A stretch of 64,000 nt of DNA, taken from Euptelea pleiosperma (lineage: Eukaryota > Streptophyta > Magnoliopsida > Ranunculales > Eupteleaceae). The stretch's first letter is position 1. Every line of letters begins with the position of its first letter. The notes under the pieces were generated by a model. The model was given only the letters and a program-made list of their open reading frames with translations, ran no database searches and was not told where the DNA came from. A program made the position numbers and the translations under genes. Positions 1 to 10,700 of the stretch are shown piece after piece. The stretch lies in assembly GCA_035048495.1 (NCBI GenBank), contig JASUTR010000127.1, positions 147,468 to 211,467 of the forward strand. Direction: 5' to 3'.

Positions 1-170
1 ATTTGACTCCATCACTTCTATTACAATTGTTTGAACATGTTTGAAGTGTTAGAACAAGATTGGGGAGAGTCAGAACTCATTCGCTCTGTTCGTGCTACAA
101 TGTCACTCCTTGGACTCAGTTTGAGTGTTACAGGCCTAGGTCTATACCAAGTTATTTTTTTGCAAACGGA

Positions 171-395
171 CCTCGTAATTTCACTCAATCTCTTCCATTA
201 CGATTGTTTGAACATGTTTAAAGTTTTAAAACGAGATTGGGGAGAGTCGGAACGCAGTCACTCTGTTCGTGCAACACTGTGAGATTGGGGAGAGTCGGAA
301 CTCATTCGCTCTGTTCGTGAAACACTGTCACTCATTAGATTCGGTTTGAGAGTTATAGACCTAGGTCTATAACTAGTTACTTTTTCACAAGCGGA
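171..395. repeat. Chimeric 225-bp B/B monomer with 48-bp tandem duplication
   Basis: B monomer 48 bp longer than normal. The 48-bp segment 233-280 is followed directly by a second, diverged copy at 281-328; both start gagattggggagagtcgg and end cactgt. The first copy has the cagtcactctg variant of B, and the second has cattcgctctg and gtgaaacactgt, which belong to a different B subtype. The unit therefore looks like an out-of-register crossover between two B subtypes rather than simple slippage. The same chimera recurs in the HORs starting at 4985, 9150, 11900, 14648, 16819, 17929, 24559, 27308, 28406, 39550, 40660 and 56835. Confidence 0.9.
351..374. other. 24-bp perfect palindrome in B monomer
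   Basis: The 24 bases read the same on both strands, with the axis between 362 and 363 (centre gacctaggtc, outer arms agttata and tataact). The exact form recurs in the 225-bp B/B chimeras and in the B copies with gagagttatagac, for example near 4235, 5342, 8396 and 9507. Most other B copies have ggcctaggtc instead and so keep the dyad with one mismatched pair. A second short palindrome, taactagtta, overlaps its right arm. It could extrude a hairpin or bind a dimeric protein; that is inference. Confidence 0.85.
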
Positions 396-1102
396 CCTTG
401 TAATTTGACTCAATCTCTTCAATTAATATTGTTTCAACACGTTTGAAGTATTAGAACAAGATTGGGGACAGTAAAAAATCGTTTACTCAGTTCGTGCGAC
501 AATGTCTCTAATTGGACTCTATTTTAGTGTTACAAGCTTAGGTCTATAACTAGTTACTTTTTCGCAACCGGACCTCGTAATTCGACTCAATCTCTTCCAT
601 TACAATTATTTGAACATGTTTAAATTATTAGAACAAGACTGGGGAAGTCGGAAATCGTTTCCTCTGTATGAGTGACAATGTCTATAATTGGACTCAGTTT
701 GAATGTTGCAAGCCTAATTCTATAACTAGTTACTTTTTTGCAACCGGACCTCGTGATTTGACTCAATCTCTTCCATTACAATTGTTTCAACACGTTTCAA
801 GTGTTAGAACAAGATTGAGGAGAGTCGGAACTCGTTTGCTTTGTTCGTGCGACAATGTCTCTAATTGGACTAAGTTTAGGTGTAACATGCTTAGGTCTAT
901 AACTAGTTACTTTTCTACAACCGGACCTCGTAATTTTAGTTAAGCTCATCCATTACAATTGTTTCAACACTTTGGAAGTGTTAGAATAAGATTGGGCAAA
1001 ATCGGCACTCATTTGCACTGTTCGTGCGACAATGTCTCTCATTAGACTCAGTTTGAGTGTTACAGGCCTAGGTCTATATCTAATTACTTTTTCACAACCG
1101 GA

Positions 1103-1279
1103 CATCGTAATTTGACTCCATCACTTCTATTACAATTGTTTGAACATGTTTGAAGTGGTAGAACAAGATTGGGGAGAGTCAGAACTCATTCGCTCTGTTC
1201 GTGCTACAATGTCACTCCTTGGACTCAGTTTGAGTGTTACAGGCCTAGGTCTATAACAAGTTACTTTTTTGCAAACGGA
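1103..1279. repeat. Satellite monomer class A (reference copy)
   Basis: Recognised by gactccatcacttctat near its start, gtgctacaatgtcactcc in its middle and tgcaaacgga at its end. Later A copies vary at a few sites, for example ggtagaac versus gttagaac and ctataac versus ctatacc before the 3' end. The second LINE of the window is inserted in an A monomer. Confidence 0.9.
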
Positions 1280-1456
1280 CCTCGTAATTTCACTCAATCT
1301 CTTCAATTACGATTGTTTGAACATGTTTAAAGTGTTAGAACGAGATTGGAGAGAGTCGGAACTCATTCGCTCTGTTCGTGCAACACTGTCACTCATTAGA
1401 TTTGGTTTGAGCGTTATAGGCCTAGGTCTATAACTAGTTACTTTTTCACAAGCGGA
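1280..1456. repeat. Satellite monomer class B (reference copy)
   Basis: Recognised by aatttcactcaatctctt near its start, gaacgagattgg in the middle, cactcattagattt(c)gg, and tcacaagcgga at its end. B is the most variable class. It carries two dyad symmetries, one around aaacatgttt and one around cctagg, and it is the class in which the 48-bp internal duplications occur. Confidence 0.9.
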
Positions 1457-1633
1457 CCTTGTAATTTGACTCAATCTCTTCAATTAATATTGTTTGAACA
1501 CGTTTGAAGTGTTAGAACAAGATTAGGGACAGTAAAAAATCGTTTACTCAGTTTGTGCGACAATGTCTCTAATTAGACTCTATTTGAGTGTTACAAGCTT
1601 AGGTCTATAACTAGTTACTTTTTCGCAACCGGA
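1457..1633. repeat. Satellite monomer class C (reference copy)
   Basis: Starts with ccttgtaatt instead of cctcgtaatt. It is the only class with attaatattgttt and with the divergent central block gggacagtaaaaaatcg followed by tttactcag. It ends tcgcaaccgga. LINE 1 is inserted in a C monomer. Confidence 0.9.
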
Positions 1634-1810
1634 CCTCGTAATTGAACTCAATCTCTTCCATTACAATTGTGAGAACATGTTTGAAGTATTAGAACAAGAC
1701 TGGAGAAAGTCGGAACTCGTTTGCTCTGTATGAGTGACAATGTCTTTAATTGGACTCAGTTTGAGTGTTGCAAGCCTAATTCTATAACTAGTTACTTTTT
1801 CGCAACCGGA
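1634..1810. repeat. Satellite monomer class D (reference copy)
   Basis: Diagnosed by ctctgtatgagtgacaatg, where the other classes have ctctgttcgtgcgacaatg, and by gttgcaagcctaattctat, where others have the taggtctat motif. In the 8-mer and 9-mer HORs the D copy usually lacks one base (gaagtttagaac) and is 176 bp long. Confidence 0.9.
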
Positions 1811-1987
1811 CCTCGTAATTTGACTCAATCTCTTCCATTACAATTGTTTCAACACGTTTGAAGTGTTAGAACAAGATTGAGGAGAGTCGGAACTCGTTTG
1901 CTTTGTTCGTGCAACAATGTCTCTAATTGGACTAAGTTTATGTGTAACATGCTTAGGTCTATAACTTGTTACTTTTCTGCGATTGGA
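1811..1987. repeat. Satellite monomer class E (reference copy)
   Basis: Diagnosed by caagattgaggagagtcgg and by gtgtaacatgcttaggtc. It alternates between two 3' subtypes, ending ctgcgattgga (as here) or ctacaaccgga (for example in the unit starting before position 1). Confidence 0.9.
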
Positions 1988-2164
1988 CCTCGTAATTTTA
2001 CTTAAGCTCATCCATTACAATTGTTTCAACACATTTGAAGTGTTAGAACAAGATTGGGCAAAATCGGAACTCATTTGCTCTGTTCGTGCGACAATGTCTG
2101 TCATTAGACTCAGTTTGACTGTTACAGGCCTAGGTCTATATCTAATTACTTTTTCACAACCGGA
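1988..2164. repeat. Satellite monomer class F (reference copy)
   Basis: Diagnosed by aagctcatccattacaatt near its start, gggcaaaatcgg (or a 1-bp shorter tttgcaaaatcgg) in the middle, and ctatatctaattact near the end. F always precedes A and so marks the HOR boundary. Confidence 0.9.
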
Positions 2165-2377
2165 CCTCGTAATTTGACTCCATCACTTCTATTACAATTG
2201 TTTGAACATGTTTGAAGTGTTAGAACAAGATTGGGGAGAGTCAGAACTCATTCGCTCTGTTCGTGCTACAATGTCACTCCTTGGACTCAGTTTGAATGTT
2301 ACAGGCCTAGGTCTATAACAAGTTATTTTTTTGCAAACGGACCTCGTAATTTCACTCAATCTCTTCCATTACGATTG

Positions 2378-2393
2378 TTTAAACATGTTTAAA
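2378..2393. other. 16-bp perfect palindrome (tttaaacatgtttaaa) in B monomer
   Basis: Directly visible self-complementary sequence in the 5' third of B monomers of the 8-mer and 9-mer HORs. Related B copies with tttgaacatgtttaaa keep an imperfect dyad. In the HOR starting at 3579 the corresponding site (near 4150) has lost 10 bp within the palindrome. Confidence 0.82.
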
Positions 2394-2518
2394 GTTTTAG
2401 AACGAGATTGGGGAGAGTCGGAACTCAGTCACACTGTTCGTGCAACACTGTCACTCATTAGATTCGATTTGAGCGTTATAGGCCTAGGTCTATAACTAGT
2501 TAATTTTTCACAAGCGGA

Positions 2519-2695
2519 CCTTGTAATTTGACTCAATCTCTTTAATTAATATTGTTTGAACACGTTTGAAGTGTTAGAACAAGACTGGGGAGAGTCAGAA
2601 CTCATTCGCTCTGTTCGTGCTACAATGTCACTCCTTGGACTCAGTGTGAGTGTTACAGGCCTAGGTCTATAACAAGTTACTTTTTTGCAAACGGA
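2519..2695. repeat. Hybrid C/A satellite monomer
   Basis: The first third is C type (ccttgtaatt start, taattaatattgtttgaac). The remainder is A type (gagagtcagaactcattcg, gctacaatgtcactcc, tgcaaacgga end). The switch falls around cacgtttgaagtgttagaac, a stretch shared by both classes. This hybrid is the product expected if A and C paired out of register and recombined, and it explains how the 8-mer arose from the 6-mer. Confidence 0.87.
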
Positions 2696-5600
2696 CCTCG
2701 TAATTTCACTCAATCTCTTCCATTACAATTGTTTAAACATGTTTAAAGTGTTAGAACGAGATTGGGGAGAGTCGGAACTCATTTGCTCTGTTCGTGCAAC
2801 ATTGTCACTCATTAGATTCGGTTTGAGCGTTATAGGCATAGGTCTATAACTAGTTACTTTTTTACAAGCGGACCTTGTAATTTGACTCAATCTCTTCAAT
2901 TAATATTGTTTAAACACGTTTGAAGTATTAGAACAAGATTGGGGACAGTAAAAAATTGTTTACTCAGTTCGTGCGACAATGTCTCTAATTGGACTCTATT
3001 TGAGTGTTACAAGCTTAGGTCTATAACGAGTTACTTTTTCGCAACCGGACCTCGTAATTTGACTCAATCTCTTCCATTACAATTGTTTGAACATGTTTGA
3101 AGTTTAGAACAAGACTGGGGAAAGTCGGAACTCGTTTGCTCTGTATGAGTGACAACGTCTCTAATTGGACTCATTTTGAGCGTTGCAAGCCTAATTCTAT
3201 AACTAGTTACTTTTTTGCAACCGGACCTCGTAATTTGACTCAAACTCTTCCATTACACTTGTTTCAACACGTTTCAAGTGTTAGAACAAGATTGAGGAGA
3301 GTCGGAACTCGTTTGCTTTGTTCGTGCGACAATGTCTCTAATTGGACTAAGTTTATGTGTAACATGCTTAGGTCTATAACTTGTTTCTTTTCTGCGATTG
3401 GACATCGTAATTTTACTTAAGCTCATCCATTACAATTGTTTCAACACATTTGAAGTGTTAGAACAAGATTTGCAAAATCGGAACTCATTTGCTCTGTTCG
3501 TGCGACAATGTCTCTCATTAGACTCAGTTTGACTGTTACAGGCCTAGGTCTATATCTAATTACTTTTTCACAACCGGACCTCGTAATTTGACTCCATCAC
3601 TTCTATTACAATTGTTTGAACATGTTTGAAGTGTTAGAACAAGATTGGGGAGAGTCAGAACTCATTCGCTCTGTTCGTGCTACAATGTCACTCCTTGGAC
3701 TCAGTTTGAGTGTTACAGGCCTAGGTCTATACCAAGTTATTTTTTTGCAAACGGACCTCGTAATTTCACTCAATCTCTTCCATTACGATTGTTTGAACAT
3801 GTTTAAAGTTTTAGAACGAGATTGGGGAGAGTCGGAACTCAGTCACTCTGTTCGTGCAACACTGTCACTCATTAGATTCGGTTTGAGTGTTATAGGCCTA
3901 GGTCAATAACTAGATACTTTTTAACAAGCGGACCTTGTAATTTGACTCAATCTCTTTAATTAATATTGTTTGAACAGGTTTGAAGTGTTAGAACAAGATT
4001 GGGGAGAGTCAGAACTCATTCGCTCTGTTCGTGCTACAATGTCACTCCTTGGACTTAGTGTGAGTGTTACAGGCCTAGGTCTATAACAAGTTACTTTTTT
4101 GCAAACGGACCTCGTAATTTCACTCAATCTCTTCCATTACAATTGTTTAAAGTGTTAGAATGAGATTGGGGAGAGTCGGAACTCATTCGCTCTGTTCGTG
4201 AAACACTGTCACTCATTAGATTCGGTTTGAGAGTTATAGACCTAGGTCTATAACTAGTTACTTTTTCACAAGCGGACCTTGTAATTTGACTCAATCTCTT
4301 CAATTAATATTGTTTCAACACGTTTGAAGTATTAGAACAAGATTAGGGACAGTAAAAAATCGTTTACTCAGTTCGTGCGACAATGTCTCTAATTGGACTC
4401 TATTTTAGTGTTACAAGCTTAGGTCTATAACTAGTTACTTTTTCGCAACCGGACCTCGTAATTGGACTCAATCTCTTCCATTCCAATTATTTGAACATGT
4501 TTAAAGTATTAGAACAAGACTGGGGATAGTCGGAAATCGTTTCCTCTGTATGAGTGACAATGTCTATAATTGGACTCAGTTTGAGTGTAGCAAGCCTAAT
4601 TCTATAACTAGTTACTTTTTTGCAACCGGACCTCGTGATTTGACTCAATCTCTTCCATTACAATTGTTTCAACACGTTTCAAGTGTTAGAACAAGATTGA
4701 GGAGAGTCGGAACTCGTTTGCTTTGTTCGTGCGACAATGTCTCTAATTGGACTAAGTTTAGGTGTAACATGCTTAGGTCTATAACTAGTTACTTTTCTAC
4801 AACCGGACCTCGTAATTTTAGTTAAGCTCATCCATTACAATTGTTTCAACACTTTGGAAGTGTTAGAATAAGATTGGGCAAAATCGGCACTCATTTGCTC
4901 TGTTCGTGCGACAATGTCTCTCATTAGACTCAGTTTGAGTGTTACAGGCCTAGGTCTATATCTAATTACTTTTTCACAACCGGACATCGTAATTTGACTC
5001 CATCACTTCTATTACAATTGTTTGAACATGTTTGAAGTGGTAGAACAAGATTGGAGAGAGTCAGAACTCATTCGCTCTGTTCGTGCTACAATGTCACTCC
5101 TTGGACTCAGTTTGAGTGTTACAGGCCTAGGTCTATACCAAGTTATTTTTTTGCAAACGGACCTCGTAATTTCACTCAATCTCTTCCATTACGATTGTTT
5201 GAACATGTTTAAAGTTTTAGAACGAGATTGGGGAGAGTCGGAACTCAGTCACTCTGTTCGTGCAACACTGTGAGATTGGGGAGAGTCGGAACTCATTCGC
5301 TCTGTTCGTGAAACACTGTCACTCATTAGATTCGGTTTGAGAGTTATAGACCTAGGTCTATAACTAGTTACTTTTTCACAAGCGGACCTTGTAATTTGAC
5401 TCAATCTCTTCAATTAATATTGTTTCAACACGTTTGAAGTATTAGAACAAGATTGGGGACAGTAAAAAATCGTTTACTCAGTTCGTGCGACAATGTCTCT
5501 AATTGGCCTCTATTTTAGTGTTACAAGCTTAGGTCTATAACTAGTTACTTTTTCGCAACCGGACCTCGTAATTGGACTCAATCTCTTCCATTACAATTAT

Positions 5601-6094
5601 TTGAACATGTTTAAAGTATTAGAACAAGACTGGGGAAAGTCGGAAATCGTTTCCTCTGTATGAGTGACAATGTCTATAATTGGACTCAGTTTGAGTGTTG
5701 CAAGCCTAATTCTATAACTAGTTACTTTTTTGCAACCGGACCTCATGATTTGACTCAATCTCTTCAATTACAATTGTTTCAACACGTTTCAAGTGTTAGA
5801 ACAAGATTGAGGAGAGTCGGAACTCGTTTGCTTTGTTCGTGCGACAATGTCTCTAATTGGACTAAGTTTAGGTGTAACATGCTTAGGTCTATAACTAGTT
5901 ACTTTTCTACAACCGGACCTCGTAATTTTAGTTAAGCTCATCCATTACAATTGTTTCAACACTTTGGAAGTGTTAGAATAAGATTGGGCAAAATCGGCAC
6001 TCATTTGCTCTGTTCGTGCGACAATGTCTCTCATTAGACTCAGTTTGAGTGTTACAGGCCTAGGTCTATATCTAATTACTTTTTCACAACCGGA

Positions 6095-7733
6095 CCTCGT
6101 AATTTGACTCCATCACTTCTATTACAATTGTTTGAACATGTTTGAAGTGTTAGAACAAGATTGGGGAGAGTCAGAACTCATTCGCTCTGTTCGTGCTACA
6201 ATGTCACTCCTTGGACTCAGTTTGAGTGTTACAGGCCTAGGTCTATACCAAGTTATTTTTTTGCAAACGGACCTCGTAATTTCACTCAATCTCTTCCATT
6301 ACGATTGTTTGAACATGTTTAAAGTTTTAGAACGAGATTGGGGAGAGTCGGAACTCAGTCACTCTGTTCGTGCAACACTGTGAGATTGGGGAGAGTCGGA
6401 ACTCATTAGCTCTGTTTGTGCTACAATGTCACTCCTTGGACTCAGTTTGAGTGTTACAGGCCTAGGTCTATAACAAGTTATTTTTTTGCAAACGGACCTC
6501 GTAATTTCACTCAATCTCTTCCATTACGATTGTTTAAACATGTTTAAAGTTTTAGAACGAGATTGGGGAGAGTCGAAACTCAGTCACTCTGTTCGTGCAA
6601 CACTGTCACTCATTAGATTCGGTTTGAGCGTTATAGGCCTAGGTCTATAACTAGTTACTTTTTCACAAGCGGACCTTGTAATTTGACTCAATCTCTTTAA
6701 TTAATATTGTTTGAACACGTTTGAAGTGTTAGAACAAGACTGGGGAGAGTCAGAACTCATTCGCTCTGTTCGTGCTACAATGTCACTCCTTGGACTCAGT
6801 GTGAGTGTTACAGGCCTAGGTTTATAACAAGTTACTTTTTTGCAAACGGACCTCGTAATTTCACTCAATCTCTTCCATTACAATTGTTTAAACTTGTTTA
6901 AAGTGTTAGAACGAGATTGGGGAGAGTCGGAACTCATTTGATCTGTTCGTGCAACATTGTCACTCATTAGATTCGGTTTGAGCGTTATAGGCCTAGGTCT
7001 ATAACTAGTTACTTTTTTACAAGCGGACCTTGTAATTTGACTCAATCTCTTCAATTAATATTGTTTAAACACGTTTGAAGTATTAGAACAAGATTGGGGA
7101 CAGTAAAAAATCGTTTACTCAATTCGTGCGACAATGTCTCTAATTGGATTCTATTTGAGTGTTACAAGCTTAGGTCTATAACGAGTTATTTTTTCGCAAC
7201 CGGACCTCGTAATTTGACTCAATCTCTTCCATTACAATTGTTTGAACATGTTTGAAGTTTAGAACAAGACTGGGGAAAGTCGGAACTCGTTTGCTCTGTA
7301 TGAGTGACAACGTCTCTAATTGGACTCATTTTGAGCGTTGCAAGCCTAATTCTATAACTAGTTACTTTTTTGCAACCGGACCTCGTAATTTGACTCAAAC
7401 TCTTCCATTACACTTGTTTCAACACGTTTCAAGTGTTAGAACAAGATTGAGGAGAGTCGGAACTCGTTTGCTTTGTTCGTGCGACAATGTCTCTAATTGG
7501 ACTAAGTTTATGTGTAACATGCTTAGGTCTATAACTTGTTTCTTTTCTGCGATTGGACATCGTAATTTTACTTAAGCTCATCCATTACAATTGTTTCAAC
7601 ACATTTGAAGTGTTAGAACAAGATTTGCAAAATCGGAACTCATTTGCTCTGTTCGTGCGACAATGTCTCTCATTAGACTCAGTTTGACTGTTACAGGCCT
7701 AGGTCTATATCTAATTACTTTTTCACAACCGGA
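6095..7733. repeat. 9-monomer HOR (1639 bp)
   Basis: Order is A, B/A chimera (225 bp), B, C/A hybrid, B, C, D, E, F. It equals the 8-mer plus one extra A/B step carrying the 48-bp excess. Four other copies start at 10260, 13010, 19027 and 25669, with lengths of 1638-1640 bp. None was seen to the right of about 27.3 kb. Confidence 0.87.
6272..6496. repeat. Chimeric 225-bp B/A monomer
   Basis: The 5' part is identical in type to the 225-bp B/B chimera up to and across the cactgt|gagattgggg junction at 6381/6382. The 3' part then becomes A type (gtgctacaatgtcactcc, tgcaaacgga end). It is found in each 9-mer HOR (units starting 6095, 10260, 13010, 19027 and 25669). The shared junction suggests that one chimera was derived from the other by a later exchange or gene conversion. 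Confidence 0.87.
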
Positions 7734-10700
7734 CCTCGTAATTTGACTCCATCACTTCTATTACAATTGTTTGAACATGTTTGAAGTGTTAGAACAAGAT
7801 TGGGGAGAGTCAGAACTCAGTCGCTCTGTTCGTGCTACAATGTCACTCCTTGGACTCAGTTTGAGTGTTACAGGCCTAGGTCTATACCAAGTTATTTTTT
7901 TGCAAACGGACCTCGTAATTTCACTCAATCTCTTCCATTACGATTGTTTGAACATGTTTAAAGTTTTAGAACGAGATTGGGGAGAGTCGGAACTCAGTCA
8001 CTCTGTTCGTGCAACACTGTCACTCATTAGATTCGGTTTGAGTGTTATAGGCCTAGGTCAATAACTAGATACTTTTTAACAAGCGGACCTTGTAATTTGA
8101 CTCAATCTCTTTAATTAATATTGTTTGAACAGGTTTGAAGTGTTAGAACAAGATTGGGGAGAGTCAGAACTCATTCGCTCTGTTCGTGCTACAATGTCAC
8201 TCCTTGGACTTAGTGTGAGTGTTACAGGCCTAGGTCTATAACAAGTTACTTTTTTGCAAACGGACCTCGTAATTTCACTCAATCTCTTCCATTACAATTG
8301 TTTAAACATGTTTAAAGTGTTAGAATGAGATTGGGGAGAGTCGGAACTCATTCGCTCTGTTCGTGAAACACTGTCACTCATTAGATTCGGTTTGAGAGTT
8401 ATAGACCTAGGTCTATAACTAGTTACTTTTTCACAAGCGGACCTTGTAATTTGACTCAATCTCTTCAATTAATATTGTTTCAACACGTTTGAAGTATTAG
8501 AACAAGATTAGGGACAGTAAAAAATCGTTTACTCAGTTCGTGCGACAATGTCTCTAATTGGACTCTATTTTAGTGTTACAAGCTTAGGTCTATAACTAGT
8601 TACTTTTTCGCAACCGGACCTCGTAATTGGACTCAATCTCTTCCATTACAATTATTTGAACATGTTTAAAGTATTAGAACAAGACTGGGGATAGTCGGAA
8701 ATCGTTTCCTCTGTATGAGTGACAATGTCTATAATTGGACTCAGTTTGAGTGTAGCAAGCCTAATTCTATAACTAGTTACTTTTTTGCAACCGGACCTCG
8801 TGATTTGACTCAATCTCTTCCATTACAATTGTTTCAACACGTTTCAAGTGTTAGAACAAGATTGAGGAGAGTCGGAACTCGTTTGCTTTGTTCGTGCGAC
8901 AATGTCTCTAATTGGACTAAGTTTAGGTGTAACATGCTTAGGTCTATAACTAGTTACTTTTCTACAACCGGACCTCGTAATTTTAGTTAAGCTCATCCAT
9001 TACAATTGTTTCAACACTTTGGAAGTGTTAGAATAAGATTGGGCAAAATCGGCACTCATTTGCTCTGTTCGTGCGACAATGTCTCTCATTAGACTCAGTT
9101 TGAGTGTTACAGGCCTAGGTCTATATCTAATTACTTTTTCACAACCGGACATCGTAATTTGACTCCATCACTTCTATTACAATTGTTTGAACATGTTTGA
9201 AGTGGTAGAACAAGATTGGAGAGAGTCAGAACTCATTCGCTCTGTTCGTGCTACAATGTCACTCCTTGGACTCAGTTTGAGTGTTACAGGCCTAGGTCTA
9301 TACCAAGTTATTTTTTTGCAAACGGACCTCGTAATTTCACTCAATCTCTTCCATTACGATTGTTTGAACATGTTTAAAGTTTTAGAACGAGATTGGGGAG
9401 AGTCGGAACTCAGTCACTCTGTTCGTGCAACACTGTGAGATTGGGGAGAGTCGGAACTCATTCGCTCTGTTCGTGAAACACTGTCACTCATTAGATTCGG
9501 TTTGAGAGTTATAGACCTAGGTCTATAACTAGTTACTTTTTCACAAGCGGACCTTGTAATTTGACTCAATCTCTTCAATTAATATTGTTTCAACACGTTT
9601 GAAGTATTAGAACAAGATTGGGGACAGTAAAAAATCGTTTACTCAGTTCGTGCGACAATGTCTCTAATTGGCCTCTATTTTAGTGTTACAAGCTTAGGTC
9701 TATAACTAGTTACTTTTTCGCAACCGGACCTCGTAATTGGACTCAATCTCTTCCATTACAATTATTTGAACATGTTTAAAGTATTAGAACAAGACTGGGG
9801 AAAGTCGGAAATCGTTTCCTCTGTATGAGTGACAATGTCTATAATTGGACTCAGTTTGAGTGTTGCAAGCCTAATTCTATAACTAGTTACTTTTTTGCAA
9901 CCGGACCTCATGATTTGACTCAATCTCTTCAATTACAATTGTTTCAACACGTTTCAAGTGTTAGAACAAGATTGAGGAGAGTCGGAACTCGTTTGCTTTG
10001 TTCGTGCGACAATGTCTCTAATTGGACTAAGTTTAGGTGTAACATGCTTAGGTCTATAACTAGTTACTTTTCTACAACCGGACCTCGTAATTTTAGTTAA
10101 GCTCATCCATTACAATTGTTTCAACACTTTGGAAGTGTTAGAATAAGATTGGGCAAAATCGGCACTCATTTGCTCTGTTCGTGCGACAATGTCTCTCATT
10201 AGACTCAGTTTGAGTGTTACAGGCCTAGGTCTATATCTAATTACTTTTTCACAACCGGACCTCGTAATTTGACTCCATCACTTCTATTACAATTGTTTGA
10301 ACATGTTTGAAGTGTTAGAACAAGATTGGGGAGAGTCAGAACTCATTCGCTCTGTTCGTGCTACAATGTCACTCCTTGGACTCAGTTTGAGTGTTACAGG
10401 CCTAGGTCTATACCAAGTTATTTTTTTGCAAACGGACCTCGTAATTTCACTCAATCTCTTCCATTACGATTGTTTGAACATGTTTAAAGTTTTAGAACGA
10501 GATTGGGGAGAGTCGGAACTCAGTCACTCTGTTCGTGCAACACTGTGAGATTGGGGAGAGTCGGAACTCATTAGCTCTGTTTGTGCTACAATGTCACTCC
10601 TTGGACTCAGTTTGAGTGTTACAGGCCTAGGTCTATAACAAGTTATTTTTTTGCAAACGGACCTCGTAATTTCACTCAATCTCTTCCATTACGATTGTTT

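Larger units (their letters stand above)
1103..2164. repeat. Canonical 6-monomer HOR (A-B-C-D-E-F, 1062 bp)
   Basis: Exactly six 177-bp monomers with no internal indel, so it is a convenient reference unit. Further 6-mers of 1061-1062 bp start at 15758, 20667, 29515, 34598, 37075, 41770, 51524 and 62776. All longer HORs in the window can be derived from this order by duplicating part of it. Confidence 0.93.
2165..3578. repeat. 8-monomer HOR (A-B-C/A-B-C-D-E-F, 1414 bp)
   Basis: Monomer starts are 2165 A, 2342 B, 2519 C/A hybrid, 2696 B, 2873 C, 3050 D, 3226 E and 3403 F. It is the 6-mer with one extra dimer (C/A hybrid plus B) inserted after the first B. Other 8-mers start at 3579 (1406 bp, 10-bp deletion), 7734, 21729, 23143, 33182, 35659, 38136, 42832 (split by LINE 1), 50105, 55424 and 59683. 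Confidence 0.9.

Noticed and set aside
31..282. Recurrent 83-aa frame starting MNMFEVLEQDW (and 91-, 97- and 107-aa relatives) as a multicopy gene family
   Set aside because: The frames coincide with satellite monomers, rely mostly on non-ATG starts, are broken by monomer-level indels and have no known domain. They are a by-product of a 177-bp period.
835..860. CENP-B box-like motif in tgttcgtgcgacaatg
   Set aside because: Only the ttcg and one A position of the box fit. The essential cggg part is missing in every class, so no CENP-B-type site can be claimed.
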